Notes under the pieces: generated by a model
Databases searched by the model: none
What the model was told of the DNA's origin: nothing
What the model saw: the letters and a program-made list of their open reading frames with translations, nothing else
Assembly: GCA_951394405.1 (NCBI GenBank)
Contig: OX596338.1
Span: 4,092,001-4,156,000, forward strand
Reading direction: 5' to 3'
From: Coprinellus micaceus
Lineage: Eukaryota > Basidiomycota > Agaricomycetes > Agaricales > Psathyrellaceae
DNA: 64,000 nt
Program-made: the position numbers and the translations under genes
Shown: positions 1 through 12,303 of the stretch, piece after piece
Numbering within the stretch: the stretch's first letter is position 1
Layout of the letters: the number at the start of each line of letters is the position of its first letter

Positions 1-1443
1 CACTTCGACCGCGCTGGCCCTCAAGTCACCCCGCTCATGGACATCCACCAGTACCCAGAGACTCTGGTTCGACTCGTCGCTGGCATCTCCTCAACCGACG
101 AGCACCTTCTCGGTCTTGACGATAGTATCCAGTGGACCACCGTCGACGGCAAGAAGGCACAAGGATATGTCACCACGACTAGCCCAGCCGGCGAAGCCAA
201 AGCCTACCCCATTGTCGAGCAGATCCCCGTTCCGCGATATTCCATCTGTAGCAGGGGCACGACCTGCTGAAGGGTACGAGACCCTGAAACGTCTGAGGAC
301 TGCGTCGTCAAGGGCTCTTGGCGCGAGGACGACCTTCCCGCCGAGCATGAACTCCTCGAAAAGGTCAAGGGCATCCCAGGGGTCGTCCACATGGTATCCT
401 GCGAAGTCGATCGCGGGGAGACGAAGAATTTCAGGTGCGCCAATACGCTTCGCCAGTACCAGAATCGGAAGGCATCGCGCGTTCTTCTGGATTTGTACGG
501 CAAGTCCGTCGAATACTTCTCGTCGGTGCTGCAAGTGCTTTATGCGCTCCGCGACGCGATAGTAGGTCAGTGGCGATCCCCAGCGTCGCCATTTTCCTGA
601 ACTCATACATCCGCTCAGCTCATCAGCGACTTCTCGAGCGAGGGGTCCTTCACCGCGACATCTCACTGAACAACATTCTCGTTGGAAAACCGGGTGCTTC
701 AGAAGGTGAACGAGGTGTGCTCATCGACCTGGACCTGGCCTTCCTGGCTACAGATGCAAAACCCACCGTCAAAACGAATTACACCATCGTGAGACCTCCG
801 TTTACCACATCTTCCATTCCGCGTACTGACGTCCAATTTCCGCAGGGAACCAGACTCTTCCAATCCATCCCCGTCCTGCATTCCTGTGAGCTCCGTGAAC
901 GTGCCTGGGAACACGACTACTTGGACGACTTGGAGTCTTTCCTTTACTCGCTGGCCTTCATCCTTCTCTGCTACTGACCCGACGGACGTTCCATTCCGGC
1001 CAATGAGGAGGGCCCATCTATACCCTGGTCGTGGGCAGAGGAAATACCCGTGAGTGCGCGTATGGCAAAAAGCACCTTCTTTGGCATCGGGACGGTCGTC
1101 TTCAACTCCTCTTGTATTGTCGAGACGGTATGGGCCCCCCCCTGCGTTGCCCTTCTTGACAAATTCCGCTGGTGGATCTTCCAGATGGTGGCTAAAAAGG
1201 AGTCCCTCATTTTCAAAGCGGGAGGCAACGCCGACCCACTCGAATCACTTCATGCCTGCCGCGGCGAGCACTACTCGACGGTTGTGAACATGTTCGACGA
1301 GGCCATCGATAGCGTCAGATCTTCGTCAATGGCTCCTCCATCAGCCCCCGTTGATGTTGCGCTGGAACAAGGGGGTTCCGCTCCCACCCCTCTTAAACCT
1401 GTCGAACGAAGCGTCCTCGACCTCCCTGTCCCACCACTTTGAA
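1..1443 (+). pseudogene. FunK1-type protein kinase, inactivated and cut by the window edge
   Basis: This is the C-terminal two thirds of a fungal FunK1 kinase; the upstream part lies outside the window. It aligns throughout with the intact copy on the other strand (1961-4144). The kinase catalytic loop (LHRDISLNN) and the LIDLDLAF motif, which takes the DFG position, are readable around 645-745. Two introns are conserved: one near 567 with acceptor near 619, and one at about 791-845. Two in-frame stops break it. At 268-270 TGA stands where the other copy has TGG, and at 975-977 TGA stands where the other copy has an Arg codon. Frames are otherwise kept to the stop at 1441, so decay is recent. 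FunK1 kinases are expanded in multicellular basidiomycetes; substrates are unknown. A functional product would need stop readthrough. Confidence 0.8.
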
Positions 1444-1960
1444 CCTCCAGCCCCGTCAGGCGACCTAGCCTCAATCCCCCAGGCCCTCCGGCCCAACTCA
1501 CCACTTTCACCGCCCGGCTGTCGGTACCTGTGCTTTCGTCCAAGTGTCTCCCGGTGGATGGTTGCATCCTCGCCGGGCAGCGCGCAAGGCACACCTAACG
1601 GGGCAGGCATATTGAGTGCTGTACCCCTCCCCGGTACCCGATTACTTAGCCATGACTTTCCCTTCGTTTCACCTCTATCTCAGGTTCCACTCCCCTTGGC
1701 GTTCTCAATACATTTCCCTGTCTTATTCTTCGCCAGGTATCGGCCCCGTTCAAACGGTTCACTATACGCGTTTAGTTTGACAATACTCAAACGGTCCATC
1801 CCTTGAGCTTCCGATTTCAATATCAATCATGGCGCTGCACATGAATTGTCGCAACCTACATTTGCACTTGTAATACTTACCTACAGGAGAACGGTAGTGC
1901 GGGAAGTGGGCGCTGAAAAATGTGATCGTGTCGCGAGGTGTGTAGCCTGGAGAAATGTCC
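1444..1960. other. Spacer between the convergent FunK1 copies
   Basis: No gene is supported. The two kinase genes converge here, so this stretch holds both 3' ends. The open reading frames seen here lack family signatures. Confidence 0.5.
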
Positions 1961-4144
1961 TCAACGAGAGCGTGTAGTGTCAAGGCGAGGAGCTTTCTTG
2001 GTGCGCTGGACCTCGGGAATGGGCGGTTCGGGGTGTTCGGCCTCCTTGCGTCTCCGCTTCTGAACTGATGGGACAGGTACATTCCGTTCGACATGCTTGG
2101 GAGTCTCGACAACGGGGGGAGACGGAGGAGGCGACGCCGAGGATTGAACTCCCCCAATGGCCTCATCGAACATGTTCACGACCGCCGCATAGTGCTCGTC
2201 GCGGCAGGAGTGGAGGGACAGGAGTGGGTTGGCATTGCCTCCCGCTCTAACAATCAGAGACCCCTTCTTGGCCCGCACTCGGAAGATCCACTGGCGGAAA
2301 TTATCGAGCAGCGTACCGCAAGCGGGGCACCACCTCGTCCGAACGATGCGAGAGGAATCGAAGACGATGGTCCCGGCGCCAAAGAAAGTGTATTTCACCT
2401 CTCGGGCAGCCCCGGGCACTTCCTTTGCCCAAGACCATGGGATGGATGGACCCTCTTCCTCGATTGGAATGGGGCGACCATCAGGCCGATAACAGAGGAC
2501 TATGAAGGCAAAAGAGTAAAGGAACGCCTCCAGGTCGTCCAGGTAGTCGTGTTCCCAGGCGCGCTCGCGGAGCTCGCAGGACCGCAGGACGGGAATGGAT
2601 TGGAAGAGCCTAGTTCCCTGTGGGGATTGTGCATCAGCACGCTGCGAGTGCCAGGGGCTATGGCAGATGGAGGGACTCACTATAGTGTAATCCGTCTTGA
2701 CTGTGTGTTTAGCCTCTGTAGCCAGGAAGGCGAGGTCCAAATCGATGAGTACGCCTCGTTCACCTTCTGGGGCATCCGGCTTCCCAAAGAGGATGTTGTT
2801 GAGCGAGATATCACGGTGGAGGACCCCCCGCTCGAGAAGTCGCTGGTGCGCTGGAGGGAAGCGTGAGTCTAAGAAGGGGATAAAGCCGACTGTCAGCACT
2901 CACCAACTATTGCGTCTCGGAACGCGAAGAGTACTTGCAACATGGACGAGAAATACTCGACGGGTTTTCCGTACGACTTCATGATAACTCGCGATGCCTT
3001 CCGATTCTGGTACCGGTGAAGGGTGCTGGCGCACCTAAAATCCTTCGTCCCGCCACGATCGGCCTCACAGGACACCATGTGGACGACCCCTGCAATGTCT
3101 TTGACCCGTTCGAGGAGTTCGTGTTCGGCGGGGAGGTCGTCCTCACGCCAAGAATCCTTGATAACATATTCCTCAGACGTTTCCGGGTCACACACCCTCC
3201 AACGGGTCGTCCCCCTGCTGCAGATGGAATGTCGTGGAACGGGGATCTGGCCGACAATGGGGTACGTCTTGACTTCGCCGGTGGGGCCAGTAGTGGTGAC
3301 GCGTCCTTGAGTCTTCTTCCCGTTGACGACGGCCCATTTAACGCTATCGTCTAGGCCGAGAAGGCGCTCGTCGGTTGAAGAGAGACCAGCGACGAGTCGC
3401 ACCAGGGTCTCTGGATGCTGGTGGATATCTACGAGTGGGGTGACTTGGGAGCCAGCGCGGTCGAAGTGCACGAGGCGTACGTGCTTCTCGGTGAGAACGA
3501 GGGCGCGAACATATGATCGGTTGGGTTGGACCCGGAATATTTGTCTAAGTATGCGTCAGCCGGATCGCGCTGAACTCGAGGAAGGCTGCTGCATACCGAG
3601 CGTGGACCTCCGTCTCCTCAATGTTCTCAGCCGCGGTACCAATTTCGGATTCGACCTTCAAGATCAAGTAAGATGCGATGTTAGTGTACCCAATGACCCC
3701 AAGCGACTCTGTGGAACCCAGGGTTGAGCTTGCAACGCTGGGAGTCTGGAAGGACGGTCCCGCTGCTTGAACAACAAGGCTTGGGAGTTCCCGTGGCTCT
3801 GTGTCGTTCTCCTGCTCCACTCGTTGTATTTCGTTGGAACTGACGACATTTCGCTCAACTCTAGAAGTCGGGCACCGCGCGAATCGCCGGACAATGGCCG
3901 AGCAGACCTTAAATACAGAGCCAAGGAGGTTATCGTTCGAGGCGAGAAAGTCCGGGATGAACCATCTCCTATGAGAGAAGTCGTAGATGCCTGTCTCCCT
4001 CATAAATTTGTGGATATCATGGTCTTCGACGGCGTCGCGGTAGACGTCATGGGCGTACGCGTCGGTAGTGGTGGTAAACTGGCGACGGTTCCCCTCCTCT
4101 CTCCCGCCCTCGGCATTGAAAGAAGTTTTAGGATTTTTGACCAT
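1961..4144 (-). CDS. FunK1-type protein kinase, intact copy
   Basis: Four exons assemble in frame: 4144-3597, 3544-2904, 2850-2681 and 2617-1961 (2016 nt, 671 aa). Canonical borders include GTATGC..TTAG, GTGAGT..CCAG and GTGAGT..ACAG. The N-terminal exon is the FunK1 leader. Exon 2 carries the family block QIFRVQPNRSYVRALVLTEK. Exon 3 carries the catalytic loop LHRDISLNN and LIDLDLAF (Asp-Leu-Asp instead of Asp-Phe-Gly). The H-DYLDDLEAF segment in exon 4 is typical of the C-lobe. The tail is basic and Ser/Pro-rich, probably disordered. An extra 5' exon (ATG at about 4264, joined at 4145) would add six residues and cannot be decided here. The role is inferred as a fungus-specific Ser/Thr kinase. 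Confidence 0.85.
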
Positions 4145-4520
4145 CCTAGGTAGCAGTTAACGCTGGCGATGAAAAGCGGTGGTGGTGGTGGCGGTACAGA
4201 AGCAAGAACAATCGAACTTGAACGCGACTTGGGCCCATCAACACTCACATGACCGTTGGTAGCATAGCCACTTATTAGACGCCCGTGCCCACGTGTTCCC
4301 TTCAACTTCGCGCTCCCACGAGCCCCACCTAAAGATCTTGCTCGCCCTAGTGCCTCTGGCACCTTGGCTCACATGTTACGAGTTCCAGGTGAGGCGACAG
4401 TGTATGACACCGGCGAATAAGCCAATTAATGCGATGTCCTTACCGAAACGAGGTTGCGAAGGGGACAGTGAGAATTCAACTGGTAAGTATACAGATACGA
4501 GCAGTAGCTGGGCGAAAAGT

Positions 4521-5275
4521 TCATGCAACATCATCCCGCACCCCTTCTACTTTGCTGACTTTGACTTTGACGGGGGCGTTGAACCCCACAGTAAGCAGCG
4601 CCTTCCATCCAACAGCTTGCTCACTACGAAGGCGGAAGTGCAGTCAGTAATGAAACGGCAGAGTCGATTGGCGGCGACTTACGTTGTGTCAACTAACTCA
4701 AGTTCGACCTTTCTGAAGAGATTTCCGAGGATGAGATACAGTTCGACCCATCCTAAGCTGCGGCACATCATCAGTCCACGTATGGCCCTTGACAGCAGGA
4801 GACGCACTTCATCCCGATGCATTGCCTTTGCCCTTTCGAAAATGGCACAAGGTAGTTGAGCAGTTCAGTAGCCCCGTCCCCCAACCATCGGTCGGGGTCG
4901 AACCTCGAGGGATCTGCGAAAATATCTGGATTTCCATGCACGAAGGCTTGACTCATCGCTACGACGGTCTGTGAGGGCAAATTAATAAGTTAACTCGGGA
5001 ATAAACTGAGAGGAGCCTTACACCCTGCGGCACGAGATATCCCCCGATGCTTTTTGTCTCGGTCACGATGCGTGGCAGTGGTGAAGCTACTCCATGAGAG
5101 AATCTGAGCGACTCCTGGATCGCGCCGGTCTGTGGAGAATGTAATAGTCAATCAAAGAGAACCTGCGTAGTTGGAATGGAAGGCGGAGGAACCTACAAGG
5201 TAAGGTAACTTCTCCAGCTTCTCCACGGGCATGGGAGCGTCGACATCTGGCGATGCTCCACTTGCCACCCCTTCA
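4521..5275 (-). pseudogene. Cytochrome P450, C-terminal half only (P450-A)
   Basis: This is the third and most truncated of three tandem P450 paralogs. Readable exons give the MPVEKLEKLPYL block, the K-helix ExxR (QESLR), the PDRW segment, the haem-binding loop FSKGQRQCIG with its Cys ligand, and the C-terminus to a TGA at 4521-4523. Introns near 5210, 5020, 4825 and 4675 have normal borders and keep frame. Nothing upstream of about 5275 matches the membrane anchor, exon 3 or the I-helix of its neighbours, and the frame closes just beyond. It is therefore a 5'-truncated relic with a nearly undamaged 3' half. Without the oxygen-binding I-helix it cannot act as a monooxygenase. Confidence 0.75.
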
Positions 5276-5664
5276 CTTCCCCTTCTCTGGCTACTCTCCG
5301 CCTTCTACTGTGTTCCTCGCAATGGATGAGCTATAGTATATGCTCCCCCGCAGTTCGGTCGGAAGGCTTCCGCGCTCTAAATGAGGGGGCGATCGTCAGT
5401 AGCACTATTTATATGTCGACAATGTTCACTGACCTCATGAGAACATGTTACGAGACTATGCTTTCTGAAGAAACAAAAATATAACCTGGGGGCGGCCCCA
5501 TAGGGTCCTGCTAGTGCTAAGCTTTGCCGGGATATTTCGTCAAACTTAGCGAATGCCTGTTGAGAAAAGAATATTTCATGGAATAGGGTAAACTGAGTTG
5601 ACTTCTGAAGTATCCGATTAGTTATACAAAGTTGTCACATTACTCAGCCTGCCGACCACCATTT
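5276..5664. other. Intergenic stretch upstream of the P450-A relic
   Basis: No coding region is recognised. The missing 5' half of P450-A would be expected here, but no P450 motif is visible, so it has been deleted rather than merely frameshifted. Confidence 0.4.
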
Positions 5665-7221
5665 TCACTGCGACGCCGCCACACCTTGCACACTTGTTAT
5701 CTTCGCCTGCAAAGAACCGCAGAATCTGGGTGTCAGCAGGGCTCTAAACTCGAGATCGTTTTCCCTTGAGAGGGGTCAGGAACTGGCACCTCGAAAGAGG
5801 AATTCCACCGAGCACGCACTTCGTCCCTGCTAGTTCCATCTCTACCTTCCTGAACATGTTCCCCAAAATGAGATACAGCTCTGCCCAAGCGAGGCTTTCA
5901 AAGGTGATGAGCTGCCCTCCTATACAGACGAACCTGGAAGATACTCACTTGACTCCAATGCACATCCGCTGGCCTTTAGAGAAGGCGACGAGGTGGTTAT
6001 CAAGCTCGCTTGATCCTTCGGCAAGCCACCTTTCAGGGTGGAACTTGGTGGGGCTGGGGAAGAGCTCCGGGTTGTAGTGGATAAAGGTTTGGCCGCTTGA
6101 TACGATCGTCTGGATAAACGGGCTGAGTAAGTCAACATGTTGAGCGTAACGGCACAGATGGACACACCCCAGGTGGCAAAAATACTCCTGATATTATTGT
6201 CGGCTCTGATACAACTCGGGGCGTAGGCGTCACCACTCCATGCGAGAGACGAAGGGATTCCTTGATCACGGCGGTCTACCAGACATGGGGTTAGTTCAGC
6301 CTCTTAAGTATTCGAATGGGATGCTGGACTCCCGAGGTACGGTAACTTCTCCAGCCTCTCCAATGGCATGGCGATTCCCGGGTCTGGCCAGGCACCCACC
6401 AATTCTCTCAACAGCTTCTCCTTTATTGCTTTGTTCGTGAGCACATGAAAGGTTGCTACGGAACAGGCGTTGGCGACGGTTTCGGTACCTGCGGCCGTCA
6501 GTGAGATCGCATTCGACAGTAGCCCTGCTCGGGTCGGGTGTTCGCCGCCTTTGGGATGCAGAAGGTGATGGTACACGATCTCATGACCAGCCCTGTCCAA
6601 CGACGTAGGGTCTTCAAGGATCCCTGCGATCTGGGTGTCCAGAGCCTGAATGAATTGTCTACGACCAAACATCCCTGGGATAAGAGGCTTGAGGATCCAC
6701 AGTGGGATTTTGGGAAACAAGCGGCGGACGAGGGGGAAGTGTTGCATAATGAAAACGGCGTAATTGGACCCTTGAAAGCCAACGAGTTTTGGGTGGGCGA
6801 AGTCAGGATATTCGACAAGGCCGTAAGTCTCTGCAAAGCAGTAGGTGGTGATAATTTCCATGGTGATAGACGCAAAACCTCGATGGAAATTGACACTATC
6901 TTGCATCCCCGCGCGTTTGGATAGGGCGACTGTGAAACGATCGACCTTGAATGGTGAGGTGCGATACCCTTGAGACGACTCTCTTTCGGCAACATTCCCG
7001 AACTGGGCACTCACCACCTCCTGTATCACTCCCTTCAACTGCGAAACCTTCTTCCGAGAGAAGAGAGGTCTGAGGAGGTTGGCGCGTTCCTTCGCGACGG
7101 ATATGTCGGCACAGCCGAAGAGCGATTGAGGAGCCCCAAACGCGTCATAGAACCAGGGATCCTTGGAGAGCCGAGTGTCCTTGTAAACGGTATCAAATGC
7201 TTTCGGATCTGAGAAATGTAT
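5665..7221 (-). pseudogene. Cytochrome P450, 3' part split off by the transposon (P450-B)
   Basis: This is the downstream portion of the middle P450; its first exon is at 20995-21241, on the far side of the KDZ element. The exon starting at 7221 encodes IHFSDPKAFDTVYKD, the position of exon 3 in the intact paralog. Further exons give the I-helix AAGTETVANA, ExxR (KESLR), PERW, the haem loop FSKGQRMCIG and a C-terminus ending in TGA at 5665-5667. The 29-nt exon that encodes GPIVRIGPNK in the paralog is missing on both sides of the transposon. After the PYL block (about 6333) the splice donor reads GG where both paralogs have GT, a second defect. The family is CYP58/trichodiene-oxygenase-like by motif resemblance; the substrate is unknown. 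Confidence 0.85.
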
Positions 7222-7245
7222 CTAAGGACGGGGATGAGTCTACAA

Positions 7246-7339
7246 CCAGACCGTTCTTTTTTAAAACACTTGCTATCCGATAGTTAAGCACTACTTAATG
7301 TTAAACACAGTGTTTAAACACCTGCATTTAAACATCAAT
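7246..7339. repeat. Left terminal inverted repeat of the KDZ element
   Basis: Read left to right, this end starts CCAGACCG, runs through a T-tract into AAAACA, then GCTATCC and TAATGTTAAACACAGTGTTT. The reverse complement of 20876-20968 repeats this order over about 93 bp with only scattered mismatches, including a perfect 22-bp stretch around the TTAAACACAGTGTTTAA palindrome. The outermost base is uncertain by a few positions. Confidence 0.88.
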
Positions 7340-7450
7340 CCACAACCTTTTGGCCAGCTAGAACAGTGCATTCGGGACGGACTAGGCGATGTAGTTAAAC
7401 ATGATTTAAATACGGTAATTAAACACCAAGCCAGTCGTAGTTAAACACCA
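7308..7450. repeat. Left subterminal TTTAAACAC-type repeats
   Basis: At least five copies of a short motif near (T)TTAAACA(C/T) lie within 143 bp, at about 7311, 7327, 7397, 7419 and 7441. The same motif is iterated at the right end (20748-20910). Arrays of short subterminal motifs are the usual transposase-binding sites of cut-and-paste elements; that role is inferred. The copy at 7441 overlaps the transposase stop codon. Confidence 0.65.
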
Positions 7451-10400
7451 CTGTTGTTCACAGCGCGGGATGACGATTGGCCACGACCTCGGCGAGTAGA
7501 CCGCCTCGAAGGAGCGGAGCGATTCTGACCCCTCCCTCCCCGTGAGGTCTGCTGGGATGTTCGTGGTGGGGGCTGCATGACGGTCAATCAGGTACAAAGG
7601 GGTATACGAAGGACACTAACACTCACTGGTGGGGTCATAGCTGCGGCAAGGAGACGTTCCAAGGCGTCACGGTTTTTTTGCATAAATGGAATGATGGTTT
7701 CGTCGGATAGGACCACCGAGCTTGGTCTACCGACGTTGCTGCCTTGCGGGGTTGTCTTATACGCTTGGTTCTCTGCGCTCGGCCTGCCTGCTGACACCTC
7801 ATCCTCGCCGCTGTCCGACTGCTCCGGCTCGGATCCGCCATCTGAATCCTCCAACTCCTCTTCACTGGATGATACCTCCATGCTGTTGATGCCCTCCGAA
7901 TCGGATTCCTCACTGCTCCACCCTCCCCCCTCTGAGGAGAGAGTCTCCCCGCTGGTACTCTCCGACTCTGGACTATCTTCGCCATCGCCATCGCTACTGC
8001 CACCGCTACCAGCGTCACTTTGACTGCTGCTCCCGCCCTCCCCATTCTCGTTGGCACTCTCATCGGTAGACCTCTCATCATTCTCATCGGTAGACCTCTC
8101 ATCGCTCTCATCGGTGGACTCGTCATCGCTCTCGGAGGTCTCATCGTCATCTCCCGTGCTGTCGTGGATGCTTGGCGTATACGTTGGAGGGACAGGGTCT
8201 ATGTCGCTTGACTCCTGGGTCTTCATGGCATTAGAGAACCTCTGTTCTGCTTGAAGACGGGCATCGCGGCGGTAGACAAAACCTGCTTGCTTGAAGATAT
8301 CTTCGCAGCGAAGACCCAGCTCTTGATATCTCTTTGCCCACTTGAGTGCAGCAGCAGCTTCTCCTGGCGATTGGCTTGAGGATGCAAGGCCAGCCCAGGC
8401 AAATGCCCAGTAATCGTAGGAGCGGATGGTGCGGACGAATTCAATGATCTTGCGTTCCCATTCTTCCTGCCATCGAAACATCTCTGCTTCGGCCCGGAAC
8501 CACTGGACGCGATTGCCTATTTGAGGGCACTGAGTCAAACAAAACTTCCAGATACAGGTTCAAATGCCATACCTTCACTCAAGAACTCCTCGACTTCGGC
8601 GTCCGAGATGTTCACCTTGGATGATTTAACCGCCCATATCCACCCCGCAGACTCGTCGTCGTCATCCACATCTGATGCCACGGTGTCCAAATTCGCTGTC
8701 TTGTCTGGCATTTGCACAGGATGACTGGCTTCGGGCTCGATCCGCGGCTTCTTTTTGGATTGCTCGTCCTTCTTCTGGTTCTTCCCTAGGGTATTAGGGC
8801 AGAGGAATCGTCAGCAAAGATTCGAAAGGGATAGGCAGGCAAGGTAAGTGGGGCATACGTTTCAGTGGCTGTGAAGACTGTGTCCCAACGACGTCTGGCT
8901 GTAAGGTTCCCTGGGCGTTGGTCAGGGGACGATGCGTCAAGCGTCGGTCTGCGCCGATGGCACCGCTGGCCCAAAGCAATCCATCAGTCTTGTACGTGTC
9001 GCCGATTTCGCGGGTAGCAGTAGTCGACTTGCGGTTCAATGATCCCGGGGTTAGCTTGCGTAGCGCAGGGTCGTCTTTCGGCAGGCCCAACGATATGAGC
9101 CGCTTGCGAAGGAGCTTATACTGCTTCATGCATGTATCCCTCTTGAGGGTGGCGTCGATGATCTGGGTCTTGGACTTTGTATGGCGTGCTTGGCCGTAAG
9201 AGTTGTCGTTTTCGTCCTTTCGTAGAGTGCTGAGAAGGCGGACAATGGTTCGGAGCCTCTCAAGGGCATCGTAGGCGGCTCCTTCAAGGATTTGGTACTC
9301 CATTGTGCCCAGCTCGGTCAGGTCCAGCTTTGTTCGGTCGGCCTCATCGTAGTCGGATGGCAAGTAGAGACACTGCTTTTCCGGGTGGCTGTTAGCCACT
9401 GACGTCTTCATCTCCGTGAGGTCCTTGGCAACCTGGGGCGTGACGGATGCCTGAATATCGCGGAAACGTTTGATGGCGGTGTGGAGCTGGGAGCGCAGAT
9501 CGACGAGTTTGGTTTTCATGGAAGGCGTCTCGTGCTTCTTGTATGCGGCGTCAGTGCATATAATCTTGACCCTGGGGATTCAGCGCATCAGCATGTTGAC
9601 TGAGAAATGAAGGGGAGCGCCTACTGGAGCTTCCGGACTGATATGGAATGGTTCAGGAGGAGTGCGGGGGCCTTAATCGACTTCTTCGATGCTTCCTGCT
9701 CGCCCTCGAGCTGACTTTCTGCTTTCTGGACAAGCGCTTGGTAGATCTTCGACTGCGAGGGTACTGGTGGGCAGTGAGCAAAACCGAGACTCGGGAGGGG
9801 TCGCGAGCAATGATTGACTTACGCTTTGACGGTTTATGACGATAAACACACTCGACCTCCTTCTTGGACTTGTCCCGGAAGGCGCGGGATTGTTCATTCC
9901 ACTCGGGGACCTTCTCGATGTATGTACGGCACAGGCGGATGAATATCTCTCGTTTCACGTCCTTGAGCCCCGAGGCACGCATCAGGTCATTGAAGAGTTG
10001 CAGTGCTGAGGTGTGGTCAGGCCCAAAGGCACGCAAAAGTGTCATGTTGGGAAGAGGTTGACGTACCAAGGTTGACCATTTTCATAAAGTTCCAGTGATC
10101 GTAGGCCCCGATATACATATCATGTCGATTTCCAGGTGACATTTGACGACCTTGACCGCCCAATGGATTGAGGTATGCCCAAGGTTGTTCGGCAGTCTCA
10201 CCATGGAAGTGACCGGCGGACTCGACATAGGCCGACGAGTACAGATATGTGCAGTTGTCCTTGTGGTTGCGAACGTGAACGAGCGGGATGGTATAACGGA
10301 ACTTTTCGATGATCGCGGCGACATCAGGGAATTGTTTTCTGAACCTTTCGAGGGCTTTGACCTCGTAGTGGCAGCTGATATCATATGAAAATAGGCAATC

Positions 10401-11973
10401 CAGGTTCTCGAGGTCAATCGGTGCGGGGATCCCTCGCTGAAGGAGTGCATGGTATACGGCGTAATCGGTGCAAACAAACCTAATACATAGGAATGGGGTA
10501 TTAGTGATCATGTGATGAATAGATTCTAACCCACATACCGCTCTCCGTATTGAAGGTCGACACTGGAAAGGATGAAGACGTGAGGGCACTGAATGTTGAG
10601 CACACCCGACACATCTGTACCAAGGAACTTGGTCTTCTCCTGCTTGTTGATGGCGTTGAGGTACGAACACGTCGTTTTCTGAACAGGATCAGACCATGAA
10701 ACCCCTGTTCCGTATGAAGGGACATACCTCCGGTGACTTTTTAGCGTTTACGCGAGTGACGAACACTTTATACTGCTTATCGAGGGGAAAGCAGGCCTTG
10801 CCCTTGAAGAAGGATATTCTCCTTATGTCACTGTTCTTGATGTAGCGGTTTGCTTGAAAGTTGCCATCGGCAGTGAAGCAAATTTGGTACAGATGTCTGG
10901 TAACAATCGTCAGTCAGAATACAGCAAATACAAGACAAGCCTCACCTTAGCCGGGGGTCCGTAAGAGAGCGTTCGGCCTTCGTGGTATTTATGCCAAATT
11001 CGATGCATGCTGGACACTGCAATGTCAGACAGCCTGCAGGACGATGAGGAAAGTATTCATCAATGCCATGAAGCTGCCCTAAACGCATTTCGGCCTCCAA
11101 GATCCGATAGATTTTGAAGACATCCCGGAACTGGTCATATGGGTCCGCTGCGTCTTTGAAGAAGAAGTCATCGGTGAGATGGCGGAGAGTTGCAATGAAA
11201 TCATAGGCTGCCTCTCCAGACGCCAGATGACGCACGTGGAAGTTGCGGAGGAGGTTCATAGTGAACACCATACGCGGTCGTCGAAAAGATGAGGGAAAGA
11301 GGCGGGCGTTTAGGAACTGGTCAGCGCGATCAACCTCCGACCCACAACCACAAAAGAGAACTTTTGTTGAATGGATGCCGTTCAAGTCGACGATGGTGAA
11401 GGTCTCCTTGGAGGTGGAGTCGGCGTTCGGGCAAGGGCGCCCCCCATGACCAAGGTGGATGTAAGGCTTCCCAGGAAGAGCAGAGATATCGTGGCGAACG
11501 AAGAAGCCTCGATCGGCACTCCAAACCTCTGCCCAGTGAGTAGGCGACTGAATGTGCAGGTCAACGAAGCAGTCCGTGCATGTCGCCTCATAGTGCCAAC
11601 ACTCCCGACACACGGTCGTACGGATGGCATTCGGGCCGTTACATGGACACGGGTCTCCAAGGCCATCGGCCGTATGGTGCTGGAAGAGAGTCTTCACGAT
11701 GGAGGCCTTCCGCTCTTCAAAATCCTGGAAGATCTTTGGCTGAGGCTCCTCCTTTGGTTCACTGTCGCACGCTGGTGGCTGACCTGTCGGCGCCTCTGCT
11801 TCCTGGGCATTCTCGGCAGGTGGGATGGTGGATGGTGTTGTGCTGGTGGATGACGTTGTAGCCGAGGGGATATGGGGGTGGATTGCAGGCAGGGAGTTGG
11901 ATACGGAATGGTGCGAGATAGACACCCTCTCGGTCTCCATGGCCTTCTCGCCAGCCTTGCGTAGCTTGTGCAT
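7441..11973 (-). CDS. KDZ transposase with CxC2-type cysteine cluster
   Basis: Ten exons assemble without a break: 11973-10946, 10896-10728, 10678-10539, 10479-10067, 10005-9823, 9763-9625, 9571-8859, 8785-8573, 8516-7627 and 7572-7441. They sum to 4020 nt (1339 aa), all with GT..AG introns. After a disordered leader, exon 1 holds a zinc-binding cluster (CPCNG, VCRECW, CTDCF) and the CxC2-like DLNGIH and FCGCG segment ending with CPAC. Exons 3-4 carry the KDZ core: LGTDVSGVLNIQCPHVF, DLQYGER, SYDISCHYEVK, HVRNHKDNC and GETAEQPWAYLN. Exon 9 has a VQWFRAEAEMFRWQEEWE helix, then an acidic Asp/Ser/Glu tract of about 120 residues. The tail is RG-rich and basic. It should cut and move the surrounding element from the nucleus. 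No lesion is seen, so it may be active. Confidence 0.92.
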
Positions 11974-12303
11974 GGTGGAATGGAGGTGGGAATGGGGGAT
12001 GTTGGTGGACCAGTCTCTGCGGCGAGCTATAAATGGTATGCTGGGGAGGCAACGAGGTCTACGCAAGGCTGATGGAGGGGAGGGAAGGGCCGCCAAGAGT
12101 GCCGGCAACAGTCGGGGTTCGAACAGAGAGGAAAATAATAGATATAGGGTCCAGTTGTACCGAGTCCGGTCTAGTGTCCAAAACAAATAACATAAGAAAA
12201 CGTGGATAGCACAAGGACAGTAGCGAAGTTGTATACATAGCGCCGAACACAGTGAGAACAAGATAATTAGAAAGGTAGAGGATGATTGCGTGGTATGGTA
12301 CAA
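11974..12303. other. Upstream region of the KDZ transposase gene
   Basis: About 330 bp separate the stop of the 682-aa passenger gene from the transposase start, both on the minus strand. The reading frame is open upstream of the chosen ATG as far as 12303. The 11973 start was chosen because the upstream translation looks like untranslated leader rather than protein. The stretch must hold the transposase promoter; no specific element is identified. Confidence 0.4.
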
